Shown one piece after another: positions 1 to 11,833 of a DNA stretch of 64,000 nucleotides. Location: positions 191,217,867 through 191,281,866 of the forward strand of contig OY821519.1 in assembly GCA_963682025.1 (NCBI GenBank), in the 5' to 3' direction. Each line of letters begins with the position of its first letter. Position 1 is the first letter of the stretch. The DNA is from Cordilura impudica (taxonomy: Eukaryota > Arthropoda > Insecta > Diptera > Scathophagidae). A program made the translations under genes and the position numbers. The notes under the pieces are model-generated. The model had not been told where the DNA came from. It did not search any database and worked only from the letters and a program-made list of their open reading frames with translations.

Positions 1-504
1 TGTTTGTTGGATTTGGCAAATTATATGCATCTGCTATTTCCCTACCTTTGCGATTAGATTCGCGTATTATTATGTACGCCATGTCCTCAGTGAAGAGCGA
101 GCGGAATATGGTAAAGGGATCATATGTGGTTCCTACTGGTCCTGGTTTCCTCCTTGTGTAGTTGACCACGTTATGAGCACGAATACGGGAAGTTGGTGGT
201 GCATTTTTACTCCATTGGGTGCCGTCTTTCGCAATAAAATAACTTTCGCTTGTTGTTATTTCTTCTTCTTCATAATCGTTTCAGCATCGGAGTCCACAGC
301 AGATAAATTTGGTAGAAAGGGCAAGTCGCCATCATCTTCTTCAGCATCAGATGCCGGAATATCAAGTTCCTCGTCATGATCCTCTGCATTCATAAAATCA
401 GAAAGTTGATTATCTACGGCACGTCTTTCCTCCTCAGACATTTGTTGGTAGCGTGTGCTACGACGCACAACCATTTCAGCGATTTCAATGTTTGATTCTG
501 CCAT
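1..504 (-). pseudogene. piggyBac-like transposase, N-terminal part, frameshifted
   Basis: The reading frame starts at ATG 504 with an acidic N-terminus (many D/E, as in piggyBac family proteins) and runs to about 260, where it meets a stop after a GAA-rich run. Continuing in another frame to position 1 gives the family signature: a DGTQWS motif, then SRIRAHNVV, a GPVGTTYDPFTIF stretch and FTEDMAYII, which match the start of the DDE_Tnp_1_7 domain (family pattern DGxxW, RxxxHN, then Fxx(F/L)FTxxM). The catalytic aspartates lie further along, outside the window. One frameshift near 260-268 in the repeated GAA run breaks the gene as read. Identification rests on conserved spacing of these motifs, not on a search. 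Confidence 0.8.
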
Positions 505-597
505 ATTATTTTATCGCTTTTAGTTTCCTTCGTACAATCACTTTGAAATTTCCAACAAGATATTGAGTCTTCAGTGTCTAAACTGTGTATGATTTAG

Positions 598-922
598 TTT
601 ACGAAACTAGAGCCGCTTTTATGCCCTTTCCATTGCCTACTTGTGTTCTAGCTCAAACATCCGCGTATATTTCCAAATAGGGATTAGTATTAGCAGGTAA
701 TAAAATAAATGGTAAATGCGAAGAACACGTTTGAAATGTGTTCAAACAATAAAACAGCTGCTTACGAAACTATAACCGCATTTATACCATTTTCGTTGCC
801 TACTTGTGTTCTAGCTTGAACATCCGCGTATATCTACAAATAGGGATTAGTATAAGAAGGTAATAAAACAAATGTTAAATTCGAAGAACTCGTTTAAAAT
901 GTGTTCAAACAATAAAACAGCT
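598..922. repeat. Two tandem copies of a ~162-bp unit
   Basis: Positions 598-759 and 760-922 are the same unit with scattered substitutions. Each begins with TTACGAAACTA or a close variant, includes GTTGCCTACTTGTGTTCTAG or a near match, and ends with GTGTTCAAACAATAAAACAG. They lie in the leader of the piggyBac-like element between its end and the transposase start, so they may be subterminal transposase-binding repeats; that role is a guess. Confidence 0.85.
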
Positions 923-1195
923 AAAAAGAAGCCAAAATAAAGTTTATGTCTTAATGATTTCTTGTAATTTCAGTACAAGATCCCTGCGTTGCCGTACTAC
1001 TCACCTTTAAACCTCAATAAAAACTAAACTATTGGGCGTGTCACCTTGAATTTTCTTTTAAACAATTTTTGACAAAATGCTCTTTTAAAACAGGGTAACT
1101 TTTGGGGTACCTTGTCCTGGTCGAAATAGGAGTAATTTCAGTTTGAAAATGAAAATGGTCCCCAGGGACCGAAGGGTTAAAAAAAATTTAAAAAA

Positions 1196-1312
1196 AATTA
1201 AGATATGCAAAAATATGCTCAAAGAATATGCTTTATTGTAAAAATATGCTCTTAAAACTAAAATATGCAAAAATATGCTCTTACGGCTAAAATCTGCAAA
1301 AATGTGCTCTAA
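1196..1312. repeat. Short AT-rich interspersed repeats
   Basis: Variants of AAAATATGCTC recur about six times (near 1207, 1244, 1262, 1272, 1297), sometimes as AAATATGCAAAAATATGCTC. It lies just beyond the piggyBac TTAA. It is simple low-complexity satellite-like DNA with no coding sense. Confidence 0.6.
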
Positions 1313-1319
1313 CAAATCA

Positions 1320-2640
1320 ATGCCAGATTAGTTAAAATCTTCTGAAACGGATAAATACATTATTCATTCATCAATACAATGCACTGGAAAAAACGTGATA
1401 CTGCATATTTTTGGTTTCCCTGGTTATAACTATTGAAGCTTTCAAAATGTTAAGACGTAAGTTTTTGTTCGACGATAGTGAAGACGCGGTTTTAACAAGA
1501 AATTATAGTGACCGAATTAATTTTTCGGGACTACAAAACTTTAATTTAAAAGAGTGCTTTCGTTTAAATCAAATCAAAGTTGATTTCATTTTAAATAAAA
1601 TTTAAGTAAAATTAAAGCATAATACACAGTGCAGACATGCTTTGTTGGCTGAAAATCAACTGTTACTCTGCCTGAATTGGCTCGGAAATGGTTGCCAGAA
1701 TATAGGCATGGTGTTGCAAAATCAACAGGCGGCCTGTTTATCTAATTTATTAACCTTCAAAATTAAATGTAAACTTAAATGTTTTCCAAATATCTACAAT
1801 AATTTTATAAAAAAAAATATTTATTTTATTGTTTTGAAAACTAGCAAATAAAGTATATTTTCTTTCTTTAATCAAATGTAACACTGGAAATATTTTTTTT
1901 CCATTTTTATTTTGGGGCTCATTTTAACAAGCTATATTTAGCAATGCAAAGTGAAAAGTGATAAGATAGAAATGCAAAGATGATTAAATGCCTTGTGGAC
2001 CACTTGGCACATTCACTTTGCAAAAATTTTCTTAGTGAAAAGTGAGATTTGGAAAGAATATTGTGGAACAGAAACACTTATCACTTTGCTAAAAAAATGC
2101 AATTTGATAAGTGCAATTTGAAAAATTACTAAGTTATTTGTGGAATAGGGCCCTGGTCCGTTTGAAAATTTTAACGCAAGTCAATATTGAAAAGGGTGTA
2201 CAAGAAAAAATGTTTACATTATCAAATATAAATTGATAATATAAATATCAGTAAACAAACTGAAAAATTTTCTAATTTTGTAATCTCTTAAGAATATGAA
2301 ACTAATCAGATGTATGTTTAATAAGACCGAATATGGTGACAATATGAAATTGTTGATAAAATCGAATATTCAATCATTAAGCATTAGAACAATTCGGTTT
2401 GCGATTTTTTTTCTGTGTGTAGTTACAAACATGAAATTAAATTTATTAGACATTTTTATTAACACTTTTCTCTTAACATGATAAGAAAATTTAAACTCTC
2501 CTAGTATATTTGTAACAGAAATAAATCAAAACAATATTGAAAAATAGTGATGAATATAAAATTGGAACAAACCCGGTGATTGATTATATTCAAGATCAAA
2601 AATTTCGATTGAAAGTATAAGAAATGGTAATTATAAGAAA
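1320..2640. other. No recognisable gene
   Basis: AT-rich DNA with only short, compositionally unremarkable open frames (for example 1411-1605 and 1642-1851 on the plus strand). Around 1920-2150 variants of AGTGAAAAGTGATAAG and CACTTTGCAAAAA recur, hinting at an old repeat, but I could not find its ends. Confidence 0.5.
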
Positions 2641-2990
2641 AGTTATTTTTTTAAAAAAAGGGTATTTTTTTTAGAAAAGGGTAGTTTTCTATGATTCAAC
2701 ATTGTATCATTGTAATAAGAGACGTAAGTCTTGTGTATAGAATTCCAAATTAATAAATAAAAAACATGTGTTCCTAAAAAAGGGTCCTTTCTAAAAATAG
2801 GAGACATTTTATAAAAAAAGGGTACTTTCAAAACTGAAATTTTTTTAAAAAAGAACCATACTTTTTTAAAAAATGGCAAAAAAATTTGTTCTTAAAATAT
2901 TTACTGCCTTTAAATAAGCTAACCCATACACACAAAGTTTTTACTAAAACTTTTTCTTTCCTAATGCATATGAGTTTTAAATCTCTTCGT

Positions 2991-3199
2991 CACTGTGCGT
3001 GACTACTTTAAAATTAATCTTTGGTCACAAAAAGTCTATGGACAAAGTTTCAGATCGATCGGATGAGGGAAAATGACATTTAGATCAATCCGTGCCTGTG
3101 CGGAGCTATGCGTGACTGTGCGTGACTATCCCAAAATTAATCTGTAGTAAGAGCAAGACTATGGGCCAAGTTTCAGATCAATTGGATAAGGGGGAATGT
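2991..3199. repeat. Diverged direct repeat, ~85 bp x2
   Basis: 2991-3074 and 3114-3199 both begin with a CTGTGCGTGACTA core, pass through AAAATTAATCT and CTATGG, and end with AGTTTCAGATC(G/A)AT and GGGAATG-like sequence. The flanks (2640-2880 and 3240-3390) are runs of variants of AAAAAAGGGTA, a low-complexity repeat. No coding content. Confidence 0.6.
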
Positions 3200-3390
3200 G
3201 GTTGACCCACGACAGACAGAGAGTATGAGTTAAAAGAAAGAGTTTAAAAATGAACTTTTTAAAGAAAACGTAATTTCTAGAAAGGGTGCTTTAACAAAAT
3301 TACTTCTTAAAAAAAATAAATTTTTTGAGAAAAGGTAATTTTTTGTGGAAAGACACCTGTTTTAAAATAATGTAATTTTTTGTATTGTGA

Positions 3391-4087
3391 TAACGATAAA
3401 AAAATTATAGTCGGTCTATACCGACTCTACGATGTCCTATACCATGTGTTTAGAAATCCTATCTCTTAGGTCCAACTAATTAGATATAGAGTGTATGCAT
3501 AAACCAAATTTGAGTGTCATTGTATTAATTTGTTTTTTCCTTCGGATATGAAAAAGCTCATATTGGATGCTATATTTATATGGAGACTATGTCGAAAAAC
3601 GGACAGATTCTGAGCATACTTGGTTTTGTTTTTTGATAGATTTAAGTGAAGATTGTGAAGCAGCTTTCTATTGGGACTATAACTAGGAATTGTCCTAAAT
3701 GGTTTATTTTTGGAGTATTGATAAATGGATGTAATAATCATACACAAACCCAATTTGACCGAGATCTATGTGATAATTTGGATATTATGGCAATTTAATT
3801 CAATCTCATAGGTTTCATTTGTGTGAGGATGAGGTCTGAACATGAACCGATTTTCAGCAATTTCAAAAGAGTTCATCCTATGGCAGATAGAAGCTTATGT
3901 ACTAAATTTCATCAAAACATATTCATAATCGCGACCTCTAGTTTGATAAGAAACTGTACGTGGGCAAAAAGACGGACGGACATAGCTAAATCGACTCAGA
4001 CAGTGATTCTGAGTCGATCTATTTGGTACTTACAAACATCAGCACAAAGTCATTATACCCTGACCACATAGTGGTATAGGGTATAAA
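3391..4087 (+). mobile_element. INE-1/DINE-1/mini-me-like element, copy 1
   Basis: A non-autonomous dipteran repeat. In intact copies it starts ACAAGTAAGAAAATTATAG, followed by the palindrome TAGTCGGTCTAGACCGACTA, GATACCCTATACCATGCG, a body with GGACCGATCCTGAC- and TTATATACCAAATTT-type motifs, a (GTCY)n block read here as ACGGACGG, then GATGGGTCTA-like sequence, and ends with a small hairpin ACCACATAGTGGT and ATAGGGTATAAA. ATACCCTATACCA near the start is the inverted complement of TGGTATAGGGTAT at the end. This copy is near full length with many substitutions. The (GTCY)n core and terminal hairpin are traits described for DINE-1/mini-me elements, which are Helentron-related; membership is inference. 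Confidence 0.8.
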
Positions 4088-4190
4088 TATGTGACGATAC
4101 TTGCTTAAACTAATATGTACCTTCAGTATAACCATACGCAAACCCTCATGAAACCTATAACTACAAAAACAAAAGTAAGGAAACTATATA

Positions 4191-4285
4191 AAAGGTCTAG
4201 ACCGACTGTGCGATACTCAATATGATGCGTTTGGAGAATTTATGTCCAACTAATTTGGTAAACCAAATCTTATTCAATCTTATAT
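4191..4285 (+). mobile_element. INE-like 5' fragment
   Basis: GGTCTAGACCGACTGTGCG followed by ATGCGTTTGGAG and TCCAACTAATTTGG matches the first ~90 bases of the INE-like family; the rest is missing. Confidence 0.6.
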
Positions 4286-4552
4286 ATTAAAAAAAATTTA
4301 TGAAATCTATAGTTAGTCCGTCTGGCCGTTCTATCCGGCCAATTTCCTTCATATCTTTTTTAATGCAAGGTATTTAGACACAGATATATCTTCAATCATT
4401 GAAATTTACTCAACTCTCACCTTACTAAAGTTATACTGAAACGCGATTCTTCCCTGTACATTTCTTATGGGACACATTCACTCAAGCAATTCTAATTCTC
4501 ATAGCTCCTCTACTAATGAATGGATCTTGATCGTGTCACTCTCAGAACACTT

Positions 4553-4807
4553 AGTGGATCAAGCTCTTTCTTTTGAGGTATTAACTGCTTAATTCGTTGA
4601 GTTTGGGGAAAGTTATGAGTGCACAATCAACTTTATATTCAATTTTTTCAAAATTTTTTAAACATTTTCCTTCACTCAAACCTCTATAACTAGAGTTCTA
4701 ATTAACGTAGTCTGACTCAGTGGATCATGCTCTTTCTTTTGAGCTATTAACTGTTTTAATTTGTTGAGTTTGAGAAAAGTTATACGTGCACAATTAACTT
4801 TAAATTA
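4553..4807. repeat. Direct repeat, ~88 bp x2
   Basis: 4553-4640 and 4719-4807 share AGTGGATCA(A/T)GCTCTTTC, TTTTGAG(G/C)TATTAACTG, GTTGAGTTTG and GTGCACAAT(C/T)AACTTTA in order, separated by 78 bp of unrelated AT-rich sequence. It looks like a tandem duplication with a spacer; no protein sense. Confidence 0.75.
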
Positions 4808-5084
4808 TGCAACACGAAAGTTAACGTACAGATTTCATTACAATAATTGCATAACAAATACCCTGTGTTGAATTGTGAATTGCCAGAAATTTGAATACCT
4901 TTAGGTGGCATACAAGGTGGCCTTTATTTCTGTGTGTTCAAAAAATATTTTTAATGAAATAAACTTAATGAATTAAATAGATTAAAAATATGGAAAGAAA
5001 TAAGTTGAATGATAAAATAAAATTTCCTAGAATTTGCAGCCGAATTTCGAGCGATGGGCTCTGCTAGTTTTTTATAAAAGTTTT

Positions 5085-5570
5085 TGCCTGCAGATCTGAA
5101 GAAGTATATACCGCATGCTATATTTATATTTCGTAAAGACACTTATTTTTTTTTTGCAAAAACCTGAGAACAATTTGTGTAATATTTTGGTTTTTGATAG
5201 GTTATAGTGAAAATAGGGAACCAGCTTTATATAGGCGGTATGACTAAGAATTGTTCTGTAGGATTACTTTTTGGAGTGGAGTTAAAGAGTGTAATAAGCA
5301 TGCACAAAAACAAATTTGTGAAAAATCTATATGAGAATTTGGGCCTTATGGCAATTTAAGTCGGTCTCATAGTGATCATTTGCATGGGGACTAGATCTGA
5401 ACAGAAACCGATTTTGACGAATTTCAACAATGTTCATTCTGTGTCTGATAAATGCTCATATGCCAAATTTTGTTTAATTAGAAGTCTAACAATGACAAAC
5501 AGACAGACAGACGGACTTCGCTAAATCGACCCAGAAAGTGAATTTAAAACGATGCGTCAGTAGTATATAA
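5085..5570 (+). mobile_element. INE-like element, truncated copy 2
   Basis: Begins inside the family at GCCTGCAGATCTGAAGAAG and keeps the body, the ACAGACAGACAGACGGAC variant of the (GTCY)n block and the AAATCGACCCAGAAAGTGA motif, but lacks both family ends. It is one of the most diverged copies. Confidence 0.7.
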
Positions 5571-5869
5571 AATTTACAAAATATGACTTAAGAAAAACAA
5601 CAAAGACATTGAATATTCTTATTTTTCAAGAGTTTTATTACATTTTCGTCCATTTCTCGTGACCCAATGGACCGATTTTAATGAATTTTAATGGGAGCTC
5701 ATTCAGGAGCTTTGTTGATAACGGTATTGTGCAAAAAAGAAGGGTTGAACTTAACTCTTGAACCTTTGAAATCTGCATGCCACAAGTTGGTAACTAACAG
5801 TGGCAATAAATTTTGTTTTATGTTTATTTTTTATATCCAGCAAAGTTGAATTCAAAAATCCCTTTCTAG

Positions 5870-5931
5870 ATGCATGGTATAGGGTATCGTATTTTCTATC
5901 TAAACTGACTATAATTTTATTACTTGTTTTT
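5870..5931 (-). mobile_element. INE-like 5' end fragment, reverse
   Basis: TGCATGGTATAGGGTATCG, then GACTATAATTTTATTACTTG: the reverse complement of the family start, truncated on the inner side. Confidence 0.6.
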
Positions 5932-6847
5932 TTTTAATAAATTTTTTTCGTTCTAAACAATTCTAGTATTCTCTTATACTTTACTTAGTAAAACGGAAGC
6001 ATTGTTATTTCCTTTTTCTTACAACCTCCAGAAGTAAAGTTGAACAAGTAAATTTAAGTAGTTAAAGCAGAAATACATTTAAAAAATAATTTTTTTTATT
6101 TATTTATGCAACACCTAGAAATTGTGTATGTCAAATGTAATTGTTAAACAATAGAAGTTATGTCTTAAGCTAAGAAATTAAATTAATTATTTTTGGTTAA
6201 ATTTATTTCATTTTACCAAAATTTACGTTCGGGTTTTCTTCAAATTTCTAATGTAATCTTTTGCAAAAAATGTAAATTACAAGTAGAAGAAATAAAAGCA
6301 ATTCCTGCTAACTATGTTTCCACATTCTCAAAGAATCAGAAACTCTGTTGTTATAATACTTCACCAGAACACGTTTTCACGGTAATACCTACGTTCCTCC
6401 ATATATTAATGTGGGAAATTCACTCCATTTTCTTCTACCTAAAATTGATGAACATATAAATATTAAATAAAATTCTGAAAATAATGACTTACAATATAGA
6501 AGTGTCACCAAAATCTGTTCAGTCCATTGTTCGCAAGAAAAGTTCAGAAAAAATTCGCTTAGATATTTAGAATTTTAAAAACTTTCAATATGTACTTGAT
6601 TAACTAAACGTTTCAACATTTACAGAAATTGATATATGTTAATCGGCAACCTAAAATTTTACGGAAAAATCATAACGAGGATACAAAAATTGCAGCACGT
6701 GCTTAAATATAAGTTAGCAGTTAAAATATGTATCGTTGAATCTTTAAGATTTAAGAAAAGTGGAAAACCGAACAATATATATAATACAAAACTTTTTTAT
6801 TTTTATTAATTGAATTCATATTTAGTTGCAAGGTTTTAATATATTAA
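5932..6847. other. No recognisable gene
   Basis: AT-rich sequence. The longest open frame (6193-6459, plus, 88 codons) has no motif, no family resemblance that I recognise and a composition expected from AT-rich noise. Confidence 0.5.
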
Positions 6848-7224
6848 CTAGCAGATCCCAGCCCTCGAAATTCGAGTGGAAGTTCTAAGAAATTGTATTT
6901 TTTCATTAAATAAAGACCCTAAAGTTATGCTAATCAATTATAGCCAATTCACAAATTAACACAAAGAACAAACTCATTTTTATTACAAACACATTAACAA
7001 ATTTAATAAACACACACATAGCATTGTATAATTTTATGTATGTGTTAGTAGCAATTTTAAATTCAATTTACTCAAAATAACGTGAAAAATTAAAAAATCT
7101 GTAAATCCGCAAGATGGCTAGAAAGAAATACCTTTCAAATAATATGTGTTTGGTCAAAATCGGTATAAAACGGTAGAACAAAACATCGGTCACAAGAAAT
7201 CGCCTAGCCTATTAATATTATAGA
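6848..7224 (-). mobile_element. Non-autonomous Helitron, family A copy 1
   Basis: On the minus strand it starts with TC at 7224, preceded by A (A|TCTATAATATTAATAGG), and ends with a hairpin CTCGAATTTCGAG, a short spacer and CTAG at 6848-6851, followed by T. Helitrons begin TC, end with a hairpin a few bases before CTRR, insert between A and T and make no target duplication; all four marks are present. No coding capacity. A diverged sister with the same ends lies at 18961-19320 and a fragment at 20488. Confidence 0.82.
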
Positions 7225-7839
7225 TATAAGTTATTCGAATTACTTATATAATTATTTGAAGAAAAATTATAATTTAAGCTCTAATTACTTTTAACCAAGA
7301 AATGATAAACTTATAAATCAAAACATGAATGTCATTAGCAGAGAGGACAAAATAGCACAAAAAATTGGTGTTTATAGCAAAAAAAAAAAAAAAAAGTGAA
7401 AAAAGCACTTTAAACCAAAAAAGCATTATTTTAAATTTTTTTTTTTTTTTAACTTTTATTTCAAAACATTAGTATCATTAAAATTGTTGCAGTAGATAAT
7501 CATGTATGCTTTTATGTTATTAAATGTTAAATTTCTTTTTCTATGTGTTAGAAGAGCATTATGTTTTGAAAAACTTCTTTCAAAATCAACGGACGTTGAT
7601 GGAGCAAATTTAAGCATTAAAATTTCATTTTATGATAGGGGTTTTACATATTCATCATTTGAATTTACACCTATTTCTAAAATATTATTTATTTCTACAT
7701 ATTGTTGATATCATGAATTTCTTCGAAATACAGCATCAAATTTGTTTTTCTCTTACATTTGCCACTATATTTAAGCCGAAAAGTTATTTTTAATAAACGC
7801 AAGTTGGGAATTCAATTATTTTATACCGTATACTTTATT

Positions 7840-9045
7840 GGCTTGTACACTTGATTCTGAGTCTTCGCTACTTAACTCCGTAATTACAGCCTTCACTTCT
7901 TCCAGGTGCTCTGCGTAATACATGCATGCTTCTAACTAGGTTCCCCAACGAGTAAGGGCATGGAGTCGGTGGAAAATTCAAATTCGGAATTCGGATTAAT
8001 TTTTGAAAACAAGTGTTTATAATATAAAATGTATGAATTTAGTTAATACAATTTTCGAATTTTTGTGGTAAAATTACTTTAACAAATATTGCCTTGGTAC
8101 AGGATATTAATTTATTTACATGCTCAAAACTTAATCGTATGGAGTCTGCCACACGATGAAGACCATGTGCAAAACATGTCAAATGCACCATTTTAGGATA
8201 CATAAACTTGAAAGAGGAAATTCCACTTAGCATGTACGCGGCTGCATCTGTGACCGCTAGAAGTACTTTGTCATATTCAATGCTTTAAATAAAATGTAAA
8301 ATACAACAGTTAAATCAAAAATATAAATCAACTATTTACTTACCATCTGGCAATAAAAATTGCAATCAATCGTTACAAAAACTAGCAATAGAACCACTAT
8401 TTTCGTTTTCGAGTACAACCATATTCAACAAATATGATTTGTTCCTCACTTCGAAATATAAAATTGGCAACATATCTCGGTTCGATGTCTGTAGTTTCAT
8501 CAACAGAAAACCGTATATGTTTTCCCTTCGCTTTTTCACGCATTTGTTCTATGGTTTCTTTATATATCCCAGGAAAAAAACATTAGCAAATAATGGGTTA
8601 TAGAAGGATAAGTAACTGGTTGAAGTTTGCCTGATAAGCTCATTATTTTAACACGGGAATGTCATTGGAGGCAGCTAGTTGCCTAGGAACTCATTATTTT
8701 CACTTTGAAAGTAATGCAGTATGCAAAGAGCTGGCTTGAAATATAAGTAGCTGTATAACACATTATAAGTAGCGCCTTATTTTCACTTTAGAAGTAATGC
8801 AGTGGGCAGGGGTAGGTCATTATTGGTAATGCAAACATCAATAAGCTGCTATTACGAAATTTTTCCTGGGGATTTGAGGTATGTAATTAATTCGAAATGA
8901 AGATTCACTAGTTTTTAATTCATTTTTCTCACAAAAGTTTTTAAAGCTGGAATGGCTTACTTTTTTCTTTGGAATATTGGTTTCTAAAAGAAACTTGCAA
9001 ATATCTTCCTGGAATATATTGACATTTTTAGTAACAGAAAATTCT
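7840..9045 (-). pseudogene. hAT-family transposase relic (DUF659-like RNase H fold)
   Basis: Minus-strand pieces in order: 9040-8875 encodes NIFQEDICKFLLETNIPKKK and FKNFCEKNELKTSESSFR; 8567-8400 encodes RFSVDETTDIEPRYVANFIF (the VDETTD catalytic region); after a probable intron (donor near 8343, acceptor near 8288) 8285-8040 encodes EYDKVLLAVTDAAAYM and YPKMVHLTCFAHGLHRVAD; 7985-7850 encodes LTRWGT, then EACMYYAEHLEEVKAVI. This order and spacing is that of insect hAT proteins of the DUF659 type. Damage: a MITE between the first two pieces, TGG to TAG after LTRWGT, and loss of the C-terminal dimerisation region. It sits between the hAT ends, so it is that element's own gene. I am confident of the family, not of exact exon borders. 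Confidence 0.82.
8568..8870. mobile_element. MITE inside the hAT transposase
   Basis: 303 bp bounded by inverted CCCAGGAAAAA / TTTTTCCTGGG. It contains two copies of a TTATTTTCACTTTRRAAGTA-like motif (near 8693 and 8781). It interrupts the hAT reading frame, which resumes on the other side. A match to its end (ATCCCAGGAAAAGTTCC) also occurs alone near 16208. Confidence 0.72.
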
Positions 9046-9348
9046 GTTATCGATATGTTGCTCTATATTATATTTTTTTTAATGTTTATTTGACAAGAGC
9101 AAACATTAAAAAATAGCCAATCTTTTCTGTTTTAGAAACACCTAGATTGTACCATTTTTAATAAAAAAATGTGATTTGATTTTTCTTTCGACATATTATT
9201 GTTTTCTCGTTTTAGATGTTGCTGAAAAAATTATTTTTGTGTTAACATCGGCCAACTTGTATTATTTTTTAAATTTATTCGAAAACAGAGATGTTGTTTT
9301 AGTATGGTAAACTGAGTTGCAATAAGAAGTAATAAAAAAGAATTACAT

Positions 9349-10092
9349 ATATCTGTGGTTTTCTGGAATAACCGCGTATGTCCATTTTTGAGTTAACGAT
9401 GCCAAATATATTAATTTTTAACGCTCTTTACACCTGTTACATTTTTCTTTAAAATATATTGACCATATCTGAGTTTTTCTTTAAATAACGACGTAACTTA
9501 AATGTTTATTAAATTAATTTGCAGCACTATCGACGTATGTCAACCTGCGTTTGATCGCTGACAAATTATTTTCTCAGAAAACGACACATAGCGATATACG
9601 TTGTTACTAATGAAAAAAATGCAAAATTATTTTGGATTATTTTTCAATTTATAACCACTTATAAAAACTTGTGTGTTTATTTCTGTTATTTTTTGTCACT
9701 ACTATTCTTGATACGTTGTTATATTCTCATCCTAAGTCCCATTAACTTTTTGCTGACGAACAAAAAAATCCATTTTTCAAGCAACAACCACTTATGTCTA
9801 CATGGGTGGTTGCACTGGTAGTTGTCTTTTTCAAAGAAAACGACCTTTGTCGACATAAGTTGTTTTATCTGCACATATTTTAAGTGGTATTTACATATTG
9901 TTTTTTCGTCATTCTCTAGGATCTATTCCTCTGAAGGTTTTTGATTCAAAATTTTATACAAAGTATTTATTGCCCATATCTACAGGACTGTTAAATAAAA
10001 AGCTTAAAAACTTTATATTGAGCCCATAATTTTAAATATAACGTTTTTTGGCTCCCGTGACATACGCGGTTATTCTAGAAAACCACAGATAT
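9349..10092. mobile_element. MITE with ~33-bp TIRs inside the hAT element
   Basis: The left end reads ATATCTGTGGTTTTCT then GGAATAACCGCGTATGTC (9349-9382); the right end is its inverted complement with one change (10059-10092). The interior has no open frame and holds repeated short motifs such as CGACATAAGTTG and ATACGTTGTTA. I found no clean target duplication, so the superfamily is open. Confidence 0.72.
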
Positions 10093-10279
10093 TACTGAGT
10101 CGCAATATGTGGAAAACATGATACCAAAAGTAAGACAGAAATGGGGAAAATCCCATATTTAAGCACAAAAATAGAAAAAAATTCGAAAAGCACCATAATG
10201 TCAAAAATGGTAAAAAAGCACAAAAGACTAAAAATGGGAAAAAAGCAAAAATGGCAAATTTGTCCTCTCTGGTAATTAA

Positions 10280-11833
10280 TGTCAAAAAATAAAATATTCC
10301 CTCACCAAAGAGCAATAAGGGTTTTTCGTTTATCATTGCTAAGTTGGTTGAGTGAAACTGAGCATTGTTTTATAGTACTTTTTTCCTGCATAGTAAAAAT
10401 AGTAAAAATTAAGAAAATTTGACCTTGCTCTCAAATTTCCTCGTACCCAGCGAGTAAATGCAATTCCAATTTCTTGCTTCTTATTTTCAATCATTAATTT
10501 GGGCAATGGTGAAATAAAATTTACCTAGTAATCTTCTAATATGATTGTGTATTTCTCAGTGATTCTTTTTTGTGTTTTATTTTCTATTTATAAAACTCAA
10601 CTCTGTATAGATTTTAATTTTTAAATCCGAAAATGTCAAAATAATTGTGTTATTCTAATCTTAAAAACATTATAATGGGTTGAACGAATTATTTTAATTC
10701 TAATAACAAATTACTCATCAAATTTTTTATGTTTCCTATTAGGCGCTAATAAGTTAGGTTGCACTCTACTAAGATCCTACATTAAATTTTCTTCTGCCAC
10801 GAGGATCATGATTTGAATAACACCTGTAAGCCTTTATTCTTATTTCTGAGTTACTTCACAGATATAGTTGTAGCATGTGCTTGGTTTTATTAACAATGAC
10901 TACACCAGATCATCTAGGTAGTTTTTTTTTTTTTAAATAGTAAACCTCTGCACAAATGCATTTAAATGCCGTTTCAAGACATTTGCTTTTTTAAATACTG
11001 ATTATCGATTACACTTTGCTAAAGAATCAAATACTGTATTGTGAAAAACACATATAGCGCACAAATTCAAATGGATTGTGTGTAGTGTGTTATAAACGAC
11101 CGAGTTTAGAGAGTATAACGAATCAAATCAAATAACACTGATTACACCAAATACACCAAACAGCAGTAGGTGATTTGAAATATCTCATTCTTTAAATCAT
11201 TAGTTGTAATTAACTAGATTTGTATGGAGAAAAAACAATTGAAGATGAAAAATATTTTTATAGAATACTTACATTTTTATTTTAAATTATTTTATTCAAA
11301 ACGTACACAAATATTTTATTAAATATTTATTAATTTATCAAAAACGATATATACACAAAATAATAAAAATAAATAAATTTGGACAAAAAATTTGTTTAGC
11401 ATTTGCAAAAAATTAACTCAACATACATAAGCTAAAATTTTAAAAATTGTGTATGTCAATAATTTTATGTATTGAATTCATTTGTTTTATATTGAAACAA
11501 ATGTGATGTGAAATAAGTAATTATCATTTTTGATGTGTAAACATCTATACGCCCAGGGGGGTAACTTTCTATTTCACAATACAATCACGAGTCGTAAGAC
11601 AAATCGGTGTGACTTATGATTATATTGGTGAAAAAATTATGATATAAAATTGTTTCAGTAAATTCAACAACCCTTTGCTGTAAAACGACAAAAATGTCAC
11701 ATTACAAATGTATAACATATACATAATTCAACAACCCCACAAGTATAACCAGATTTGTTTGCTATAAGTGATGCAAAGATGACGCTTTCTGTTTGATTTT
11801 ACACATCTCCCCAGTGATCGAATTCACATGGTG
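10280..11833. other. No recognisable gene
   Basis: AT-rich. The only structure seen is AGTAAACCTCTGCACAAATG at 10939, which recurs inverted at 13709-13740 (see findings). Confidence 0.5.

Larger units (their letters stand above)
1..1176 (-). mobile_element. piggyBac-like transposon, 5' part (cut by window edge)
   Basis: Reading on the minus strand, the element would start at 1176, next to a TTAA at 1177-1180, with a terminus beginning CCCTTCGGTCCC. piggyBac elements insert at TTAA and have ends rich in leading C residues, so this is the expected form. About 670 bp of leader separates this end from the transposase start at 504. The other end lies outside the window, so the second TIR and the second TTAA cannot be checked. 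The transposase call is secure; the exact terminus is inference. Confidence 0.62.
7340..10271 (-). mobile_element. hAT transposon with degraded 8-bp target duplication
   Basis: Both ends start with CAGAGAGGACAAA (7340 on the plus strand; 10271 on the minus strand). The flanking octamers are gtcattag (7332-7339) and gtaattaa (10272-10279), six of eight bases identical, as expected for an aged 8-bp hAT duplication. Subterminal AAAAAGCA/CCATTTTTG-type motifs recur near the ends. The internal minus-strand gene has hAT-type motifs. Two smaller palindromic elements (8568-8870 and 9349-10092) sit inside. The element is 2,932 bp with insertions, about 1.9 kb without them. Confidence 0.85.
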
